Part shown: one piece after another, positions 52,912-60,609 of the stretch
How positions within the stretch are numbered: the stretch's first letter is position 1
Layout of the letters: each line of letters opens with the position of its first letter
Assembly: GCF_001577365.1 (NCBI RefSeq)
Contig: NZ_CP014513.1
Span: forward strand, 1,860,001 to 1,924,000
Source: Frondihabitans sp. PAMC 28766
GTDB taxonomy: Bacteria > Actinomycetota > Actinomycetes > Actinomycetales > Microbacteriaceae
Length of the DNA stretch: 64,000 nucleotides
Direction of reading: 5' to 3'
Notes under the pieces: generated by a model
Seen by the model: only the letters and a program-made list of their open reading frames with translations
Database searches by the model: none
What the model was told of the DNA's origin: nothing
Made by a program: the position numbers and the translations under genes

Positions 52912-53754
52912 GTGCTTGCATCCTTCGAACACATCGTGCCCAAGTTTCCCCTCACCTGGAACATCGCCACACTCGCCGAACCCGGCTTCCACTCCGTGTG
53001 GCACTTCCATCCGGAGTTCGAACTGACCTACATTCGCGCGGGTCACGGGACGAGGCTCGTTGGCGACTCGGTGGGCGACTACGTCCCCGGGCAACTCACC
53101 CTCATCGGCCCGGAGGTACCACACACCTACGTGTCGACGCCGGGTTCGGATCTCCACATCGCCGTGGTTGCGCAGTTTCGCAGCGATTTCGTCGGAGAGG
53201 CGTTTTTCGATGCGCCCGTGTTCGAAAGCGTGTCGCGGCTCCTGACCGCGTCTTCCCGAGGGCTCTCATTCACCTGCGCTGACGCACGGATGAGTCGATT
53301 GGAGAGCCTTCCCCCGGCTGAGAAGACCCTCGAGCTCCTGAGCCTGCTGCTCGACCTCTCGCGTCGAGAGCCGACGTACCTCGCGACGGACCAGCGCACA
53401 CCGGCGCTCAACAGGGCTACCGCTGGTCGCATCGAGGCGATGGTGAGCGTGATGCACGAAGAGTACGCATCGAAACTGACGCTCGACAGGATCGCCGCCG
53501 CCGCCCACCTCGCGCCGAGCTCTGCGAGCAGGCTCTTCTCGCAGTGCACCGGCAGCACGATCACCACATATCTGAACGTGGTCCGCGTCAACGTCGCCTG
53601 CCGCCTCTTACGCGATTCGGACCGAAGCGTCGCTGACATCTCCGTGGAGTGCGGCTTCACCAACCTCTCCAACTTCAATCGTCGGTTTCGAGACGTCAAG
53701 AACGTCACTCCGCGAGAATTCCGGACGAGGTCGCGGATCGAGGTCCATGAATGA
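52912..53754 (+). CDS. AraC-family transcriptional regulator
   Basis: A 280-residue regulator with an N-terminal cupin sensing domain ('WHFHPEFELTYIRAGHGTR', 'YVPGQLTLIGPEVPHTYVS') and a C-terminal double helix-turn-helix ('LTLDRIAAAAHLAPSSASRL', 'VADISVECGFTNLSNFNRRF'). It is probably an activator responding to a sugar or its derivative. GTG 52912 fits the upstream -10 region and a GGGAT ribosome-binding site; upstream starts would overlap the promoter. It is divergent from the dioxygenase gene and the last gene of the accessory region. Confidence 0.85.
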   Translation: MLASFEHIVPKFPLTWNIATLAEPGFHSVWHFHPEFELTYIRAGHGTRLVGDSVGDYVPGQLTLIGPEVPHTYVSTPGSDLHIAVVAQFRSDFVGEAFFDAPVFESVSRLLTASSRGLSFTCADARMSRLESLPPAEKTLELLSLLLDLSRREPTYLATDQRTPALNRATAGRIEAMVSVMHEEYASKLTLDRIAAAAHLAPSSASRLFSQCTGSTITTYLNVVRVNVACRLLRDSDRSVADISVECGFTNLSNFNRRFRDVKNVTPREFRTRSRIEVHE

Positions 53755-54045
53755 GGCGGTCGGCGTGATCCACCTACCACTGGGCAATACAGGCTCGCAG
53801 ACCCTCGGGGCACTCCTTTCTGAAGAGCGATTCCGTGCTGTCGTCACCATCGACTGGTTGTGCCCGCGATGACAACGGCTTGAGCGTTCGGCGCGTTTCC
53901 GACTTCGGCACGCGTCACGCCGGCCCACCAGAACGCGCTACCCGGCTGGCTGCCCTGACGATCTGCGGCAGCTCGTCATTCGGGTTGTCGCGTGGTGCGC
54001 GTTGAGGCGCCGCTCCGCTCGTCGGGGCGTCGATAGGGTGAGGGG
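53755..54045. other. 291-bp gap at the right edge of the accessory region
   Basis: I see no gene, repeat of the tRNA end, or terminator. The only signal is a TAGGGT -10 element at 54034-54039 for the next gene. Confidence 0.5.
54034..54039 (+). promoter_or_regulatory. -10 element of a leaderless nitrilase-gene transcript
   Basis: TAGGGT ends 6 nt before ATG 54046. Confidence 0.45.
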
Positions 54046-54848
54046 ATGAGCGAAGGCCTGAGCATCGCGGTGGCGCAGTTCGCGCCGGGGGCCGACTCTG
54101 CGGCGAACCTCGGCACGATGGGGGAGATGGCGGAGAGCGCGGTGGGTCGCGGGGCGCGAGTCGTCGTGTTCCCGGAGTACTCGTCGTTCTTCGAAGCGGA
54201 GATGGGGGCGGCGTTCGTCGCCGCCGCACAACCGCTCGACGGGGCATTCGTTCGCGGCATCGCTTCGCTCGCCGCCCGGCTGGGCATCTTCGTGGTCGCG
54301 GGGCTGGTCGAGAGTACGGGCACCGATCGCTTCTCGAACACACTGGTCGCCGTGGCGCCGAGCGGAGACGTCGTCGCGACCTACCGCAAGCTGCACCTGT
54401 ACGACGCGTTCGGGCAGACGGAGTCGGACTGGGTCGTGAAAGGGCCGATCGGCGAACCCGAGCTCTTCGACGTCGACGGCTTCACGGTCGGGATGCAGAC
54501 CTGTTATGACGTGCGCTTCCCCGAGGTCACCAGGATCCTCGTCGACTCCGGCGCCGAGATCGTCCTCCTGCCGGCCGAGTGGGTGCGCGGCCCGCTCAAA
54601 GAGCACCACTGGCGCACCCTCCTCACCGCCCGCGCCATCGAGAACACCATCTACGTGGCCGCCGCCGACCACACCCGCCTGTCGGCGTCGGCACCAGCCT
54701 CATCGTCGACCCGTCGGGGGTGACGATCGCCGCGATCGGTGACGAGCAGGGCATCGCGGTGGCCGAGGTGCGACGCGACCGGCTCGACGCCGTTCGCCGT
54801 CAGAATCCTGCGCTCGCCCTGCGCCGCTTCGGCACGCACGCCCTCTAG
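54046..54848 (+). CDS. Carbon-nitrogen hydrolase (nitrilase superfamily), frame broken by one base
   Basis: An amidase-type enzyme of about 267 residues after correction. The catalytic triad is E44 ('VFPEYSS'), K115 ('ATYRKLHLYD') and C153 ('MQTCYDVRFPE'). The frame breaks at about 54679-54681: the first part ends with 'AAADHTR' and the rest resumes as 'VGVGTSLIVDPSGVTIAAIG' one base later. The restored protein has normal family length. It hydrolyses an amide; close relatives act on deaminated glutathione or omega-amides, but this cannot be told. The stop codon shares the bases CTAG with the stop of the convergent aminotransferase. The break may be a sequence error. Confidence 0.85.
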
Positions 54849-56047
54849 CGGGAGCGGAGACCGGTGAGCTGGGTGGACGCCCGCTCGAGCACGTCGATGC
54901 GCTTGCAGAAGGCGAAGCGGACGAGCGACGAGTACTCGGCGGCGAGGTCGGCGTGGCAGAACGCGCTGATCGGCACGCCGACGACGCCGGCGAGCTCGGG
55001 CAGGCGACGGCAGAGGTCGACCGCGTCGGAGTAGCCGAGGCCGGCGGCGTCGGCGACCACGAAGTACGAGCCGTGCGGCCGCGAGACGGAGAACCCCGCG
55101 GCGACGAGCCCTGCGCTCAGCACGTCGCGCTTGTGCTCGAGGGCGGCGGCGGCCTCGGCGAAATAGCCGTCGGGCAGGTCGAGCCCGGCGGCGATCGCGG
55201 GCTGGAACGGCGCTCCGTTGACGTAGGTGAGGAACTGCTTCACGGCCAGGATCTGGTCCACGAGTGCCGCGGGGGCGGAGAGCCAGCCGATCTTCCATCC
55301 TGTGGTCGAGAAGGTCTTACCTCCCGACGAGATCGTGACACTGCGCTCGCGGGCGCCGGGCAGCGTGCTGATCGGGCTGTGCGTCAGACCATCGAAGAGC
55401 AGGTGCTCGTAGACCTCGTCCGACACGATGATCGCGTCGTGGCGGTGGGCGAGCTCGACGACGAGCTCGCGCGTCGCCGCGTCGAGCACGGTGCCTGTCG
55501 GGTTGTGCGGGTCGTTGAGCAGGATCACGCGGGTGCGGTCGGTGACGGCTCGGCGCAGCTCGTCGGGGTCGACGGTGAAGTCGGGGCCGCGCAGCGGAAC
55601 GGTGCGGTGGACGCCGTCGGCGAGGCCGATGACGGCGCCGTACGAGTCGTAGAACGGCTCGAGGGTGACCACCTCGTCGCCGGGCTCGACGAGGGCCAGC
55701 AGCGTCGCAGCGAGGGCCTCGGTGGCGCCCGCGGTGACGAGCACCTCGGTCGCCGGGTCGAGGTCGATGCCGTAGAAGCGCTTCTGGTGGCGAGCCACGG
55801 CCTCGAGCAGGATCGGCATGCCTCGCCCGGGCGGATACTGGTTGACCCCGTCGCGGATGGCCTTCACCGCCGCGTCGAGCACCTCGCGAGGTCCGTCCTC
55901 GTCGGGGAAGCCCTGCCCGAGGTTGATCGAGCCGCTGCGCTGGGCGAGAGCCGACATCTCGGCGAAGATCGTCGGGGCGAGGTGGCCGTCGGAGCCGAGC
56001 AGCATGGCGCCGCGGGCGGCGCGTTCCCAGGGGGCGAGTGCAGTCAC
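54845..56047 (-). CDS. Class I aminotransferase (DapC/methionine-aminotransferase-like)
   Basis: A 400-residue PLP enzyme with 'NLGQGFPDEDGP', 'LNDPHNPTGTV' (Asn/Pro near PLP), 'VSDEVYEHL' and the PLP lysine in 'SSGGKTFSTTGWKIGW'. The set resembles the YbdL/kynurenine-aminotransferase-like group that includes M. tuberculosis Rv0858c. Pairing with an omega-amidase-type nitrilase, as here, is known in the methionine-salvage/transaminase context, where the amidase removes the keto-acid amide; this is suggestive only. GTG 56047 follows TACGGT by 7 nt on the minus strand. Confidence 0.86.
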   Translation of the reverse strand: MTALAPWERAARGAMLLGSDGHLAPTIFAEMSALAQRSGSINLGQGFPDEDGPREVLDAAVKAIRDGVNQYPPGRGMPILLEAVARHQKRFYGIDLDPATEVLVTAGATEALAATLLALVEPGDEVVTLEPFYDSYGAVIGLADGVHRTVPLRGPDFTVDPDELRRAVTDRTRVILLNDPHNPTGTVLDAATRELVVELAHRHDAIIVSDEVYEHLLFDGLTHSPISTLPGARERSVTISSGGKTFSTTGWKIGWLSAPAALVDQILAVKQFLTYVNGAPFQPAIAAGLDLPDGYFAEAAAALEHKRDVLSAGLVAAGFSVSRPHGSYFVVADAAGLGYSDAVDLCRRLPELAGVVGVPISAFCHADLAAEYSSLVRFAFCKRIDVLERASTQLTGLRSR

Positions 56048-56054
56048 GCGACCT

Positions 56055-56060
56055 ACCGTA
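56055..56060 (-). promoter_or_regulatory. -10 element of a leaderless aminotransferase transcript
   Basis: On the minus strand TACGGT ends 7 nt before GTG 56047. Confidence 0.45.
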
Positions 56061-56095
56061 CTGCGCGTTCTCGGCCTCTCCCGATGGCCGACGCC

Positions 56096-56101
56096 TAGGA
56101 T
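56096..56101 (+). promoter_or_regulatory. -10 element of a leaderless HtrA-like gene transcript
   Basis: TAGGAT ends 7 nt before ATG 56109, favouring this start over ATG 56100. Confidence 0.45.
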
Positions 56102-56108
56102 GACGGCC

Positions 56109-57728
56109 ATGACTGACACCCCTGGACGCGACACTCCTCCCGGCGCCGGTTCGAACCACGAGGGGGGCCCCGTACAGCCTGGCAGCGAGGCGCAGCAGCC
56201 CGCGAGCGACGCGCAGCAGCCCGCGAGCGACGCGCAGCAGCCCGCTGGCGACGCCCGGCCCGAGGAGTGGCAGGCGCCAGTCGGCGTGCCGCCTCTGCCC
56301 GGCACCCCGCCGCAGAGTCTCGCCGACGAGCGATCTGAAGCGGCCTCGCAAGGCGATCCGCTGCCCGATCCTGGTGCCGGCCACCGCGCGCCCGCATCGC
56401 TCGACCACGCGGCCTACGCCGGCCAGAACTCTGCCGCGTACGGCGACCTGTCGGCCGCCGCGGCCCGCGGCGAGCTGCCCGACGCGGCGCAGCAGGTCGA
56501 GGCCGACGCGCACGGCTACCCCGAGGGCGCCGGCTGGTCGACTCCTGCGCCGCGTCGTCGCCGCGTGGGTCTCGGCGCGTTCGTCGGCGTCGCCGTCGTC
56601 GCCGCGGTGATCGGTGCCCTGGTCGCCACCGGCGGCTACGCGATCGTCTCCTCGCGGCAGTCGAACACGGCGACCGGCGCCTCGAACTCGCTCGAGATCG
56701 GCCACTACAAAGACGCCACGATCATCACCGCGGTCGCTGCCAAGGCGACGCCGTCGGTCGTGACCATCAACGCTTCGGCCGGCACTTCGGCAGGCACCGG
56801 TTCGGGCGTGGTGCTGACCACCGACGGCTACATCGTCACGAACACCCACGTGGTCACCCTCGACGGCGCCAGCGGCTCGGCGAAAGTCAGCGTCACGACG
56901 TCCGGCGGGCGCATCTACCCGGCGAAGATCATCGGCACCGACCCGGTCGTCGACCTCGCCGTGATCAAGATCGACGCCTCGGGCCTCAAGCCGATGACGT
57001 TCGCGAACTCGTCCAAGCTCAACGTCGGCGACACCGCCGTCGCCATCGGCGCACCCCTCGGCCTGTCCAACACCGTCACCGACGGCATCGTGTCGACGCT
57101 CAACCGCAGCATCACCGTCGCCTCGTCGGCGGCGCCCAAGGGCGGCGACAGCTCGGGGTCGTCGGGCGGCCAGCAATTCAACTTCGACGGCGGCTCCGGC
57201 TCCGGCTCCGGCTCGAGCTCGACGCCGACGACGTCGATCGCGCTGCCGGTCATCCAGACTGACGCGTCGATCAACCCTGGCAACTCGGGTGGAGCGCTGC
57301 TCGACTCGAAGGGCGATCTCATCGGCGTCAACGTCGCGATCGCGAGCTCGGGTGAGTCGTCAGGCAGCATCGGCGTGGGCTTCTCGATCCCGTCCGACCT
57401 CGTCCAGCGGGTGTCGCAGTCGATCATCAAGACCGGCTCGGCCACGCACGGCGTGCTCGGGGCCGCGATCGACGACGCCACGAGCGACACGTCGGCCACC
57501 CACACCGGGTCCGTCATCAACTCGCTCACCGCGGGCGGCGCAGCGGCCAAGGCGGGGCTGCGCGCGGGCGACGTCGTGACAGCCGTCGACGGCGTGCCGA
57601 TCACCGGCGCGACCGACCTGCAGGCGCAGATCCGCACGCTCGCCGGCGGGGCGACGGCCTCGGTCACCTACATCCGAGACGGCCGTACCAAGACGGTCGC
57701 GGTCACCCTGGGCAGCCAGAAGGGCTGA
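56109..57728 (+). CDS. HtrA/DegP-like membrane serine protease
   Basis: A 539-residue trypsin-like protease. A long acidic, Gln/Ala-rich cytoplasmic N-terminus (about 150 residues) leads to one membrane helix ('FVGVAVVAAVIGALVATGGY'). The protease domain outside the membrane has the catalytic triad H247 ('NTHVV'), D282 ('VVDLAV') and S393 ('NPGNSGGAL'). A C-terminal PDZ domain ends 'LGSQKG'. It probably degrades misfolded envelope proteins. A Gly-Ser-rich insertion lies between D282 and S393. The start is ATG 56109. Confidence 0.92.
   Translation: MTDTPGRDTPPGAGSNHEGGPVQPGSEAQQPASDAQQPASDAQQPAGDARPEEWQAPVGVPPLPGTPPQSLADERSEAASQGDPLPDPGAGHRAPASLDHAAYAGQNSAAYGDLSAAAARGELPDAAQQVEADAHGYPEGAGWSTPAPRRRRVGLGAFVGVAVVAAVIGALVATGGYAIVSSRQSNTATGASNSLEIGHYKDATIITAVAAKATPSVVTINASAGTSAGTGSGVVLTTDGYIVTNTHVVTLDGASGSAKVSVTTSGGRIYPAKIIGTDPVVDLAVIKIDASGLKPMTFANSSKLNVGDTAVAIGAPLGLSNTVTDGIVSTLNRSITVASSAAPKGGDSSGSSGGQQFNFDGGSGSGSGSSSTPTTSIALPVIQTDASINPGNSGGALLDSKGDLIGVNVAIASSGESSGSIGVGFSIPSDLVQRVSQSIIKTGSATHGVLGAAIDDATSDTSATHTGSVINSLTAGGAAAKAGLRAGDVVTAVDGVPITGATDLQAQIRTLAGGATASVTYIRDGRTKTVAVTLGSQKG
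56190..56252 (+). repeat. Three tandem 21-bp coding repeats (AQQPASD)
   Basis: Three copies (56190-56210, 56211-56231, 56232-56252) in the N-terminal tail of the HtrA-like gene. Copies 1 and 2 are identical; copy 3 differs at two bases. Confidence 0.9.
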
Positions 57729-57801
57729 GGCCGCCTGGTAAGCTCGTGCGGATCTCAGCGCGAGGCAGAAGGCCCCGTGCGACCCGACGTCACAGGATCA
57801 G

Positions 57802-58869
57802 ATGAGCGCAGAAGACCGCCGCCCCGAGGCCGATTCGCCCAGCGGCGTCAGCGGCGTCTCCTACGTGATGCCGGTGCTCAACGAGGTCGCCGAGATCCGC
57901 GCGGCCGTCGAGAGCCTCGTCGCCCAAGACTACGAGGGCCCGTTCGAAGTGATCCTGGCGCTCGGGCCGAGCGTCGACGGAACGAACGAGGTCGTCGCGC
58001 AGATGGCCGCGGACGACGCCCGCATCCGCAGCATCCCGAACCCCGAAGGCTCGACCCCGGCGGGTCTCAACGTCGCGATCCTGGCGTCGCGCTACCCGGT
58101 GACCGTGCGCGTCGACGCGCACTCGATCCTGCCGCCCGAGTACACCAGGATCGCCGTCGCGACGCTCGAGCGATCCGGCGCCGACAACGTGGGCGGCATC
58201 ATGCACGCCGAGGGCCGCAGCCCGTTCGAGAAGGCGGTCGCCCGCGCCTACGGAAGCCGCGTCGGTCTGGGCGGCACCCCGCACCACGTCGGCGGCAAAG
58301 AGGGCCCTGCCGAGACCGCCTACCTGGGCGTCTTCCTCCGCCACCGCCTCGTCGAGGTCGGCCTCTTCGACGAGAACATCAAGCGCGGCCAGGACTGGGA
58401 GCTCAACCGGCGGCTGCGCGCAACCGGCGGCGTCGTCTGGTTCACGCCGGCCCTGACGGTCACCTACCGGCCGCGCCCGAGCCTTCGCACGCTCGTCCGG
58501 CAGTTCGTGGCCACGGGGATCTGGCGGGGCGAGCTGGTACGCCGGTTCGCGTTCGCCAACTCGTTGCGCTACCTCGTGCCGCCAGTGATGGTGCTGGGCG
58601 TGCTGCTCGGTTTCGTCGCCGGGATCCTCGGCCTCATCGGGTTGGGCGTCGGTACGGGGCTGGCCTGGGCGACCCTCGGCTTCATCGTCCCGGCGATCTA
58701 CGTCGTGTTCGTCGTCGTGGCGACGCTGGCATCCGCGCGGGCCGAGGACGGCAAGACGCGAGCCTGGTTTCTCGTAGTCTTGCCGTGCATCCACTTCGGC
58801 TGGGGGATCGGCTTCGTCGCCGGATTCCTCACGCTCACGAAGAACATCACCGCACACGTCGGAAGGTAA
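57802..58869 (+). CDS. Glycosyltransferase family 2 (ExoA-like), membrane-associated
   Basis: A 355-residue GT-A enzyme. The N-terminal part has 'YVMPVLNEVAEIRAAVESLV', a DXD-like motif 'VRVDAHS', and 'RGQDWELNRRL' matching the acceptor/base region. The last ~90 residues contain two or three membrane helices ('LRYLVPPVMVLGVLLGFVAG', 'WATLGFIVPAIYVVFVVV'). It would add a sugar from a nucleotide sugar to a lipid-linked chain on the inner membrane face. AGGA lies 7 nt before the ATG. It is the first gene of the envelope-polymer cluster. Confidence 0.85.
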   Translation: MSAEDRRPEADSPSGVSGVSYVMPVLNEVAEIRAAVESLVAQDYEGPFEVILALGPSVDGTNEVVAQMAADDARIRSIPNPEGSTPAGLNVAILASRYPVTVRVDAHSILPPEYTRIAVATLERSGADNVGGIMHAEGRSPFEKAVARAYGSRVGLGGTPHHVGGKEGPAETAYLGVFLRHRLVEVGLFDENIKRGQDWELNRRLRATGGVVWFTPALTVTYRPRPSLRTLVRQFVATGIWRGELVRRFAFANSLRYLVPPVMVLGVLLGFVAGILGLIGLGVGTGLAWATLGFIVPAIYVVFVVVATLASARAEDGKTRAWFLVVLPCIHFGWGIGFVAGFLTLTKNITAHVGR

Positions 58870-58871
58870 GA

Positions 58872-59681
58872 ATGTCGCCCTCGACGCCCACGCGACCCAC
58901 GTCGATCGCTGAGCTCAAGCGCGTGGCGCAGCCTCCCGAGGTGCGGAGCCGCGCCAACGCCGAGCACTGGACGGCGTCGCTGTACCTGCGCGACATCTCG
59001 CCGTACCTCACCTGGGTCTTCTTGAAGACGAGCATCACGGCGAACGGGGTGACCGGCTTCATGATCCTGGCGGGCTGGGCCACCGCCTTCTCGCTGCTGA
59101 TCCCCGGCGTCGCCGGCCCTGCCCTGGCGCTGGTGCTCGGCCAGTTGCAGATGCTGATCGACTGCTGCGACGGCGAGGTCGCCCGTTGGCGCGGCACGTC
59201 GTCGCCCGCCGGCGTCTTCCTCGACAAGGTCGGGCATTACACGACCGAGGCGCTGATCCCGATCATGCTCGGCATCCGCGCCGCGGGCTTTCCATTCGAG
59301 GTGCCGGCCGACTACCGCTGGACGACCCTCGGGCTCGGCCTCGCCCTCGTCATCGTGCTCAACAAGGCACTCAACGACATGGTGCACGTCGCGCGCGCGA
59401 ACGCCGGTTTGACGAAGCTCGAAGACAAGCGCGGCGGCGTCACAGTGCCGAGCGGCCGGCTGCTCGCGCGTGCTCGCAGCGCCGCACGCTACGTGCCGTT
59501 CCACCGGCTCTACCACTCCGTCGAGCTCACGATCATCGTCTTCGCGGTGTCGCTCGCCGGCATCGCGTTCGGCCAGGTGCACGTCGACCGCATCCTGTTG
59601 ACCGTGCTCGTGCCGCTGTCGCTGCTCGCCCTCGTCGGGCACTTCGTGGCGATCATGGCGTCGAAGCGGGTGCGCTCCTGA
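58872..59681 (+). CDS. CDP-alcohol phosphatidyltransferase-family protein (variant motif)
   Basis: A 269-residue membrane enzyme with several helices ('ALALVLGQLQMLIDCC', 'LGLGLALVIVLNKALNDMV', 'LTVLVPLSLLALVGHFVAIM'). The family motif D-G-x2-A-R-x8-G-x3-D-x3-D reads 'DGEVARWRGTSSPAGVFLDK' with the last Asp replaced by His ('KVGHY'). That Asp is normally the catalytic base. It would transfer a phospho-alcohol head group from a CDP-activated donor. The gene follows the GT2 gene by 2 nt and overlaps the next gene. Confidence 0.85.
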   Translation: MSPSTPTRPTSIAELKRVAQPPEVRSRANAEHWTASLYLRDISPYLTWVFLKTSITANGVTGFMILAGWATAFSLLIPGVAGPALALVLGQLQMLIDCCDGEVARWRGTSSPAGVFLDKVGHYTTEALIPIMLGIRAAGFPFEVPADYRWTTLGLGLALVIVLNKALNDMVHVARANAGLTKLEDKRGGVTVPSGRLLARARSAARYVPFHRLYHSVELTIIVFAVSLAGIAFGQVHVDRILLTVLVPLSLLALVGHFVAIMASKRVRS

Positions 59682-60592
59682 GCGGCTCGACCGAAGCCGC
59701 GGCGGGCGGCGACGGCCTTCGCACCGGCGGCCCGAGCATCGGCGTCGTCAGCCTGACGCAGGCGCGCCGGCCCGACGACCTGCGCCGCGGCCTCGAGTCG
59801 TTGCTGGCCCAGCAGGGCGTCACCCTCGACGTCGTCTGCGTCGGCAACGGCGCGGGCCCCGGCGACCTGCCCGACGGGGTCCGGCCGCTCGCGCTGGCCG
59901 AGAACGTCGGCATCCCCGCGGGGCGCAATCTCGGTGCTGCCGAGGTCGCCGGCGACTACATCTTCTTCCTCGACGACGACGCGTCGCTGCCGTCGCCGAC
60001 CTTCCTGCAGGACGCCGTGGCCCTGATCCGTGAGGACCCGTCGATCGGCCTGTTGCAGCCGCGCGTGACCGACCCGACCGGCAAGGGCGATCCCCGCCGC
60101 TGGGTGCCCCGCATCCGCAAGGGCGACCCTGGGCAGTCGGGCGACGTCTTCTCGGTCTGGGAGGGCGCCACCCTCATGCCGCGCCAGGTCTTCGACGCCT
60201 GTGGCGGCTGGGGCGACGTCTACTTCTACGCGCACGAGGGCATCGAGCTCGCTTGGCGGGTGTGGGCCCAAGGCCTCCGCGTCTGGTACGCCGGTGAGCT
60301 CACGGCCAACCACCCCAATGCCGACCAGACGCGGCACAGCCAGTACTACCGCCTCAACGCACGCAATCGGGTGTGGCTGGCGAAACGCAACCTGCCCGTG
60401 ATCCTGATGCCCCTCTACGTCGGCTCGTGGGCAGCCATCACGGTGCTGCGCTGGGGTCGACGCCCCGATCGGCTGCGGCCGTGGTTCGAGGGCTTGCGTC
60501 AGGGCTGGGCGCAGGACCCCGGGGGTCGACGCCCCATGGGCTGGCGCACGGTCGCCCGCATGGCCCGCGCCGGCCGCCCACCCATCGTCTGA
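59678..60592 (+). CDS. Glycosyltransferase family 2 (rhamnosyl/galactosyl-type), possible CTG start
   Basis: A GT-A enzyme with 'PSIGVVSLTQARRPDDLRRG' as its first strand and helix, the metal motif 'IFFLDDDASLPS', 'SVWEGATLMPRQVFDACGGW' and 'EGIELAWRVWAQG'. There is no ATG, GTG or TTG in frame between the upstream gene's end and the first conserved strand. The best candidate is CTG 59678, overlapping the upstream stop (CTGA). A missing base near the 5' end is an alternative. The length of 304 residues is normal for soluble GT2 enzymes of cell-wall clusters. Confidence 0.82.
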   Translation: MSGSTEAAAGGDGLRTGGPSIGVVSLTQARRPDDLRRGLESLLAQQGVTLDVVCVGNGAGPGDLPDGVRPLALAENVGIPAGRNLGAAEVAGDYIFFLDDDASLPSPTFLQDAVALIREDPSIGLLQPRVTDPTGKGDPRRWVPRIRKGDPGQSGDVFSVWEGATLMPRQVFDACGGWGDVYFYAHEGIELAWRVWAQGLRVWYAGELTANHPNADQTRHSQYYRLNARNRVWLAKRNLPVILMPLYVGSWAAITVLRWGRRPDRLRPWFEGLRQGWAQDPGGRRPMGWRTVARMARAGRPPIV

Positions 60593-60609
60593 CGAACGGA
60601 GAACCGATC

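Noticed and set aside
38192..54045. Integrated phage or conjugative element at the tRNA
   Set aside because: No integrase, phage structural or transfer genes were seen, and I found no copy of the tRNA 3' end at the right border.
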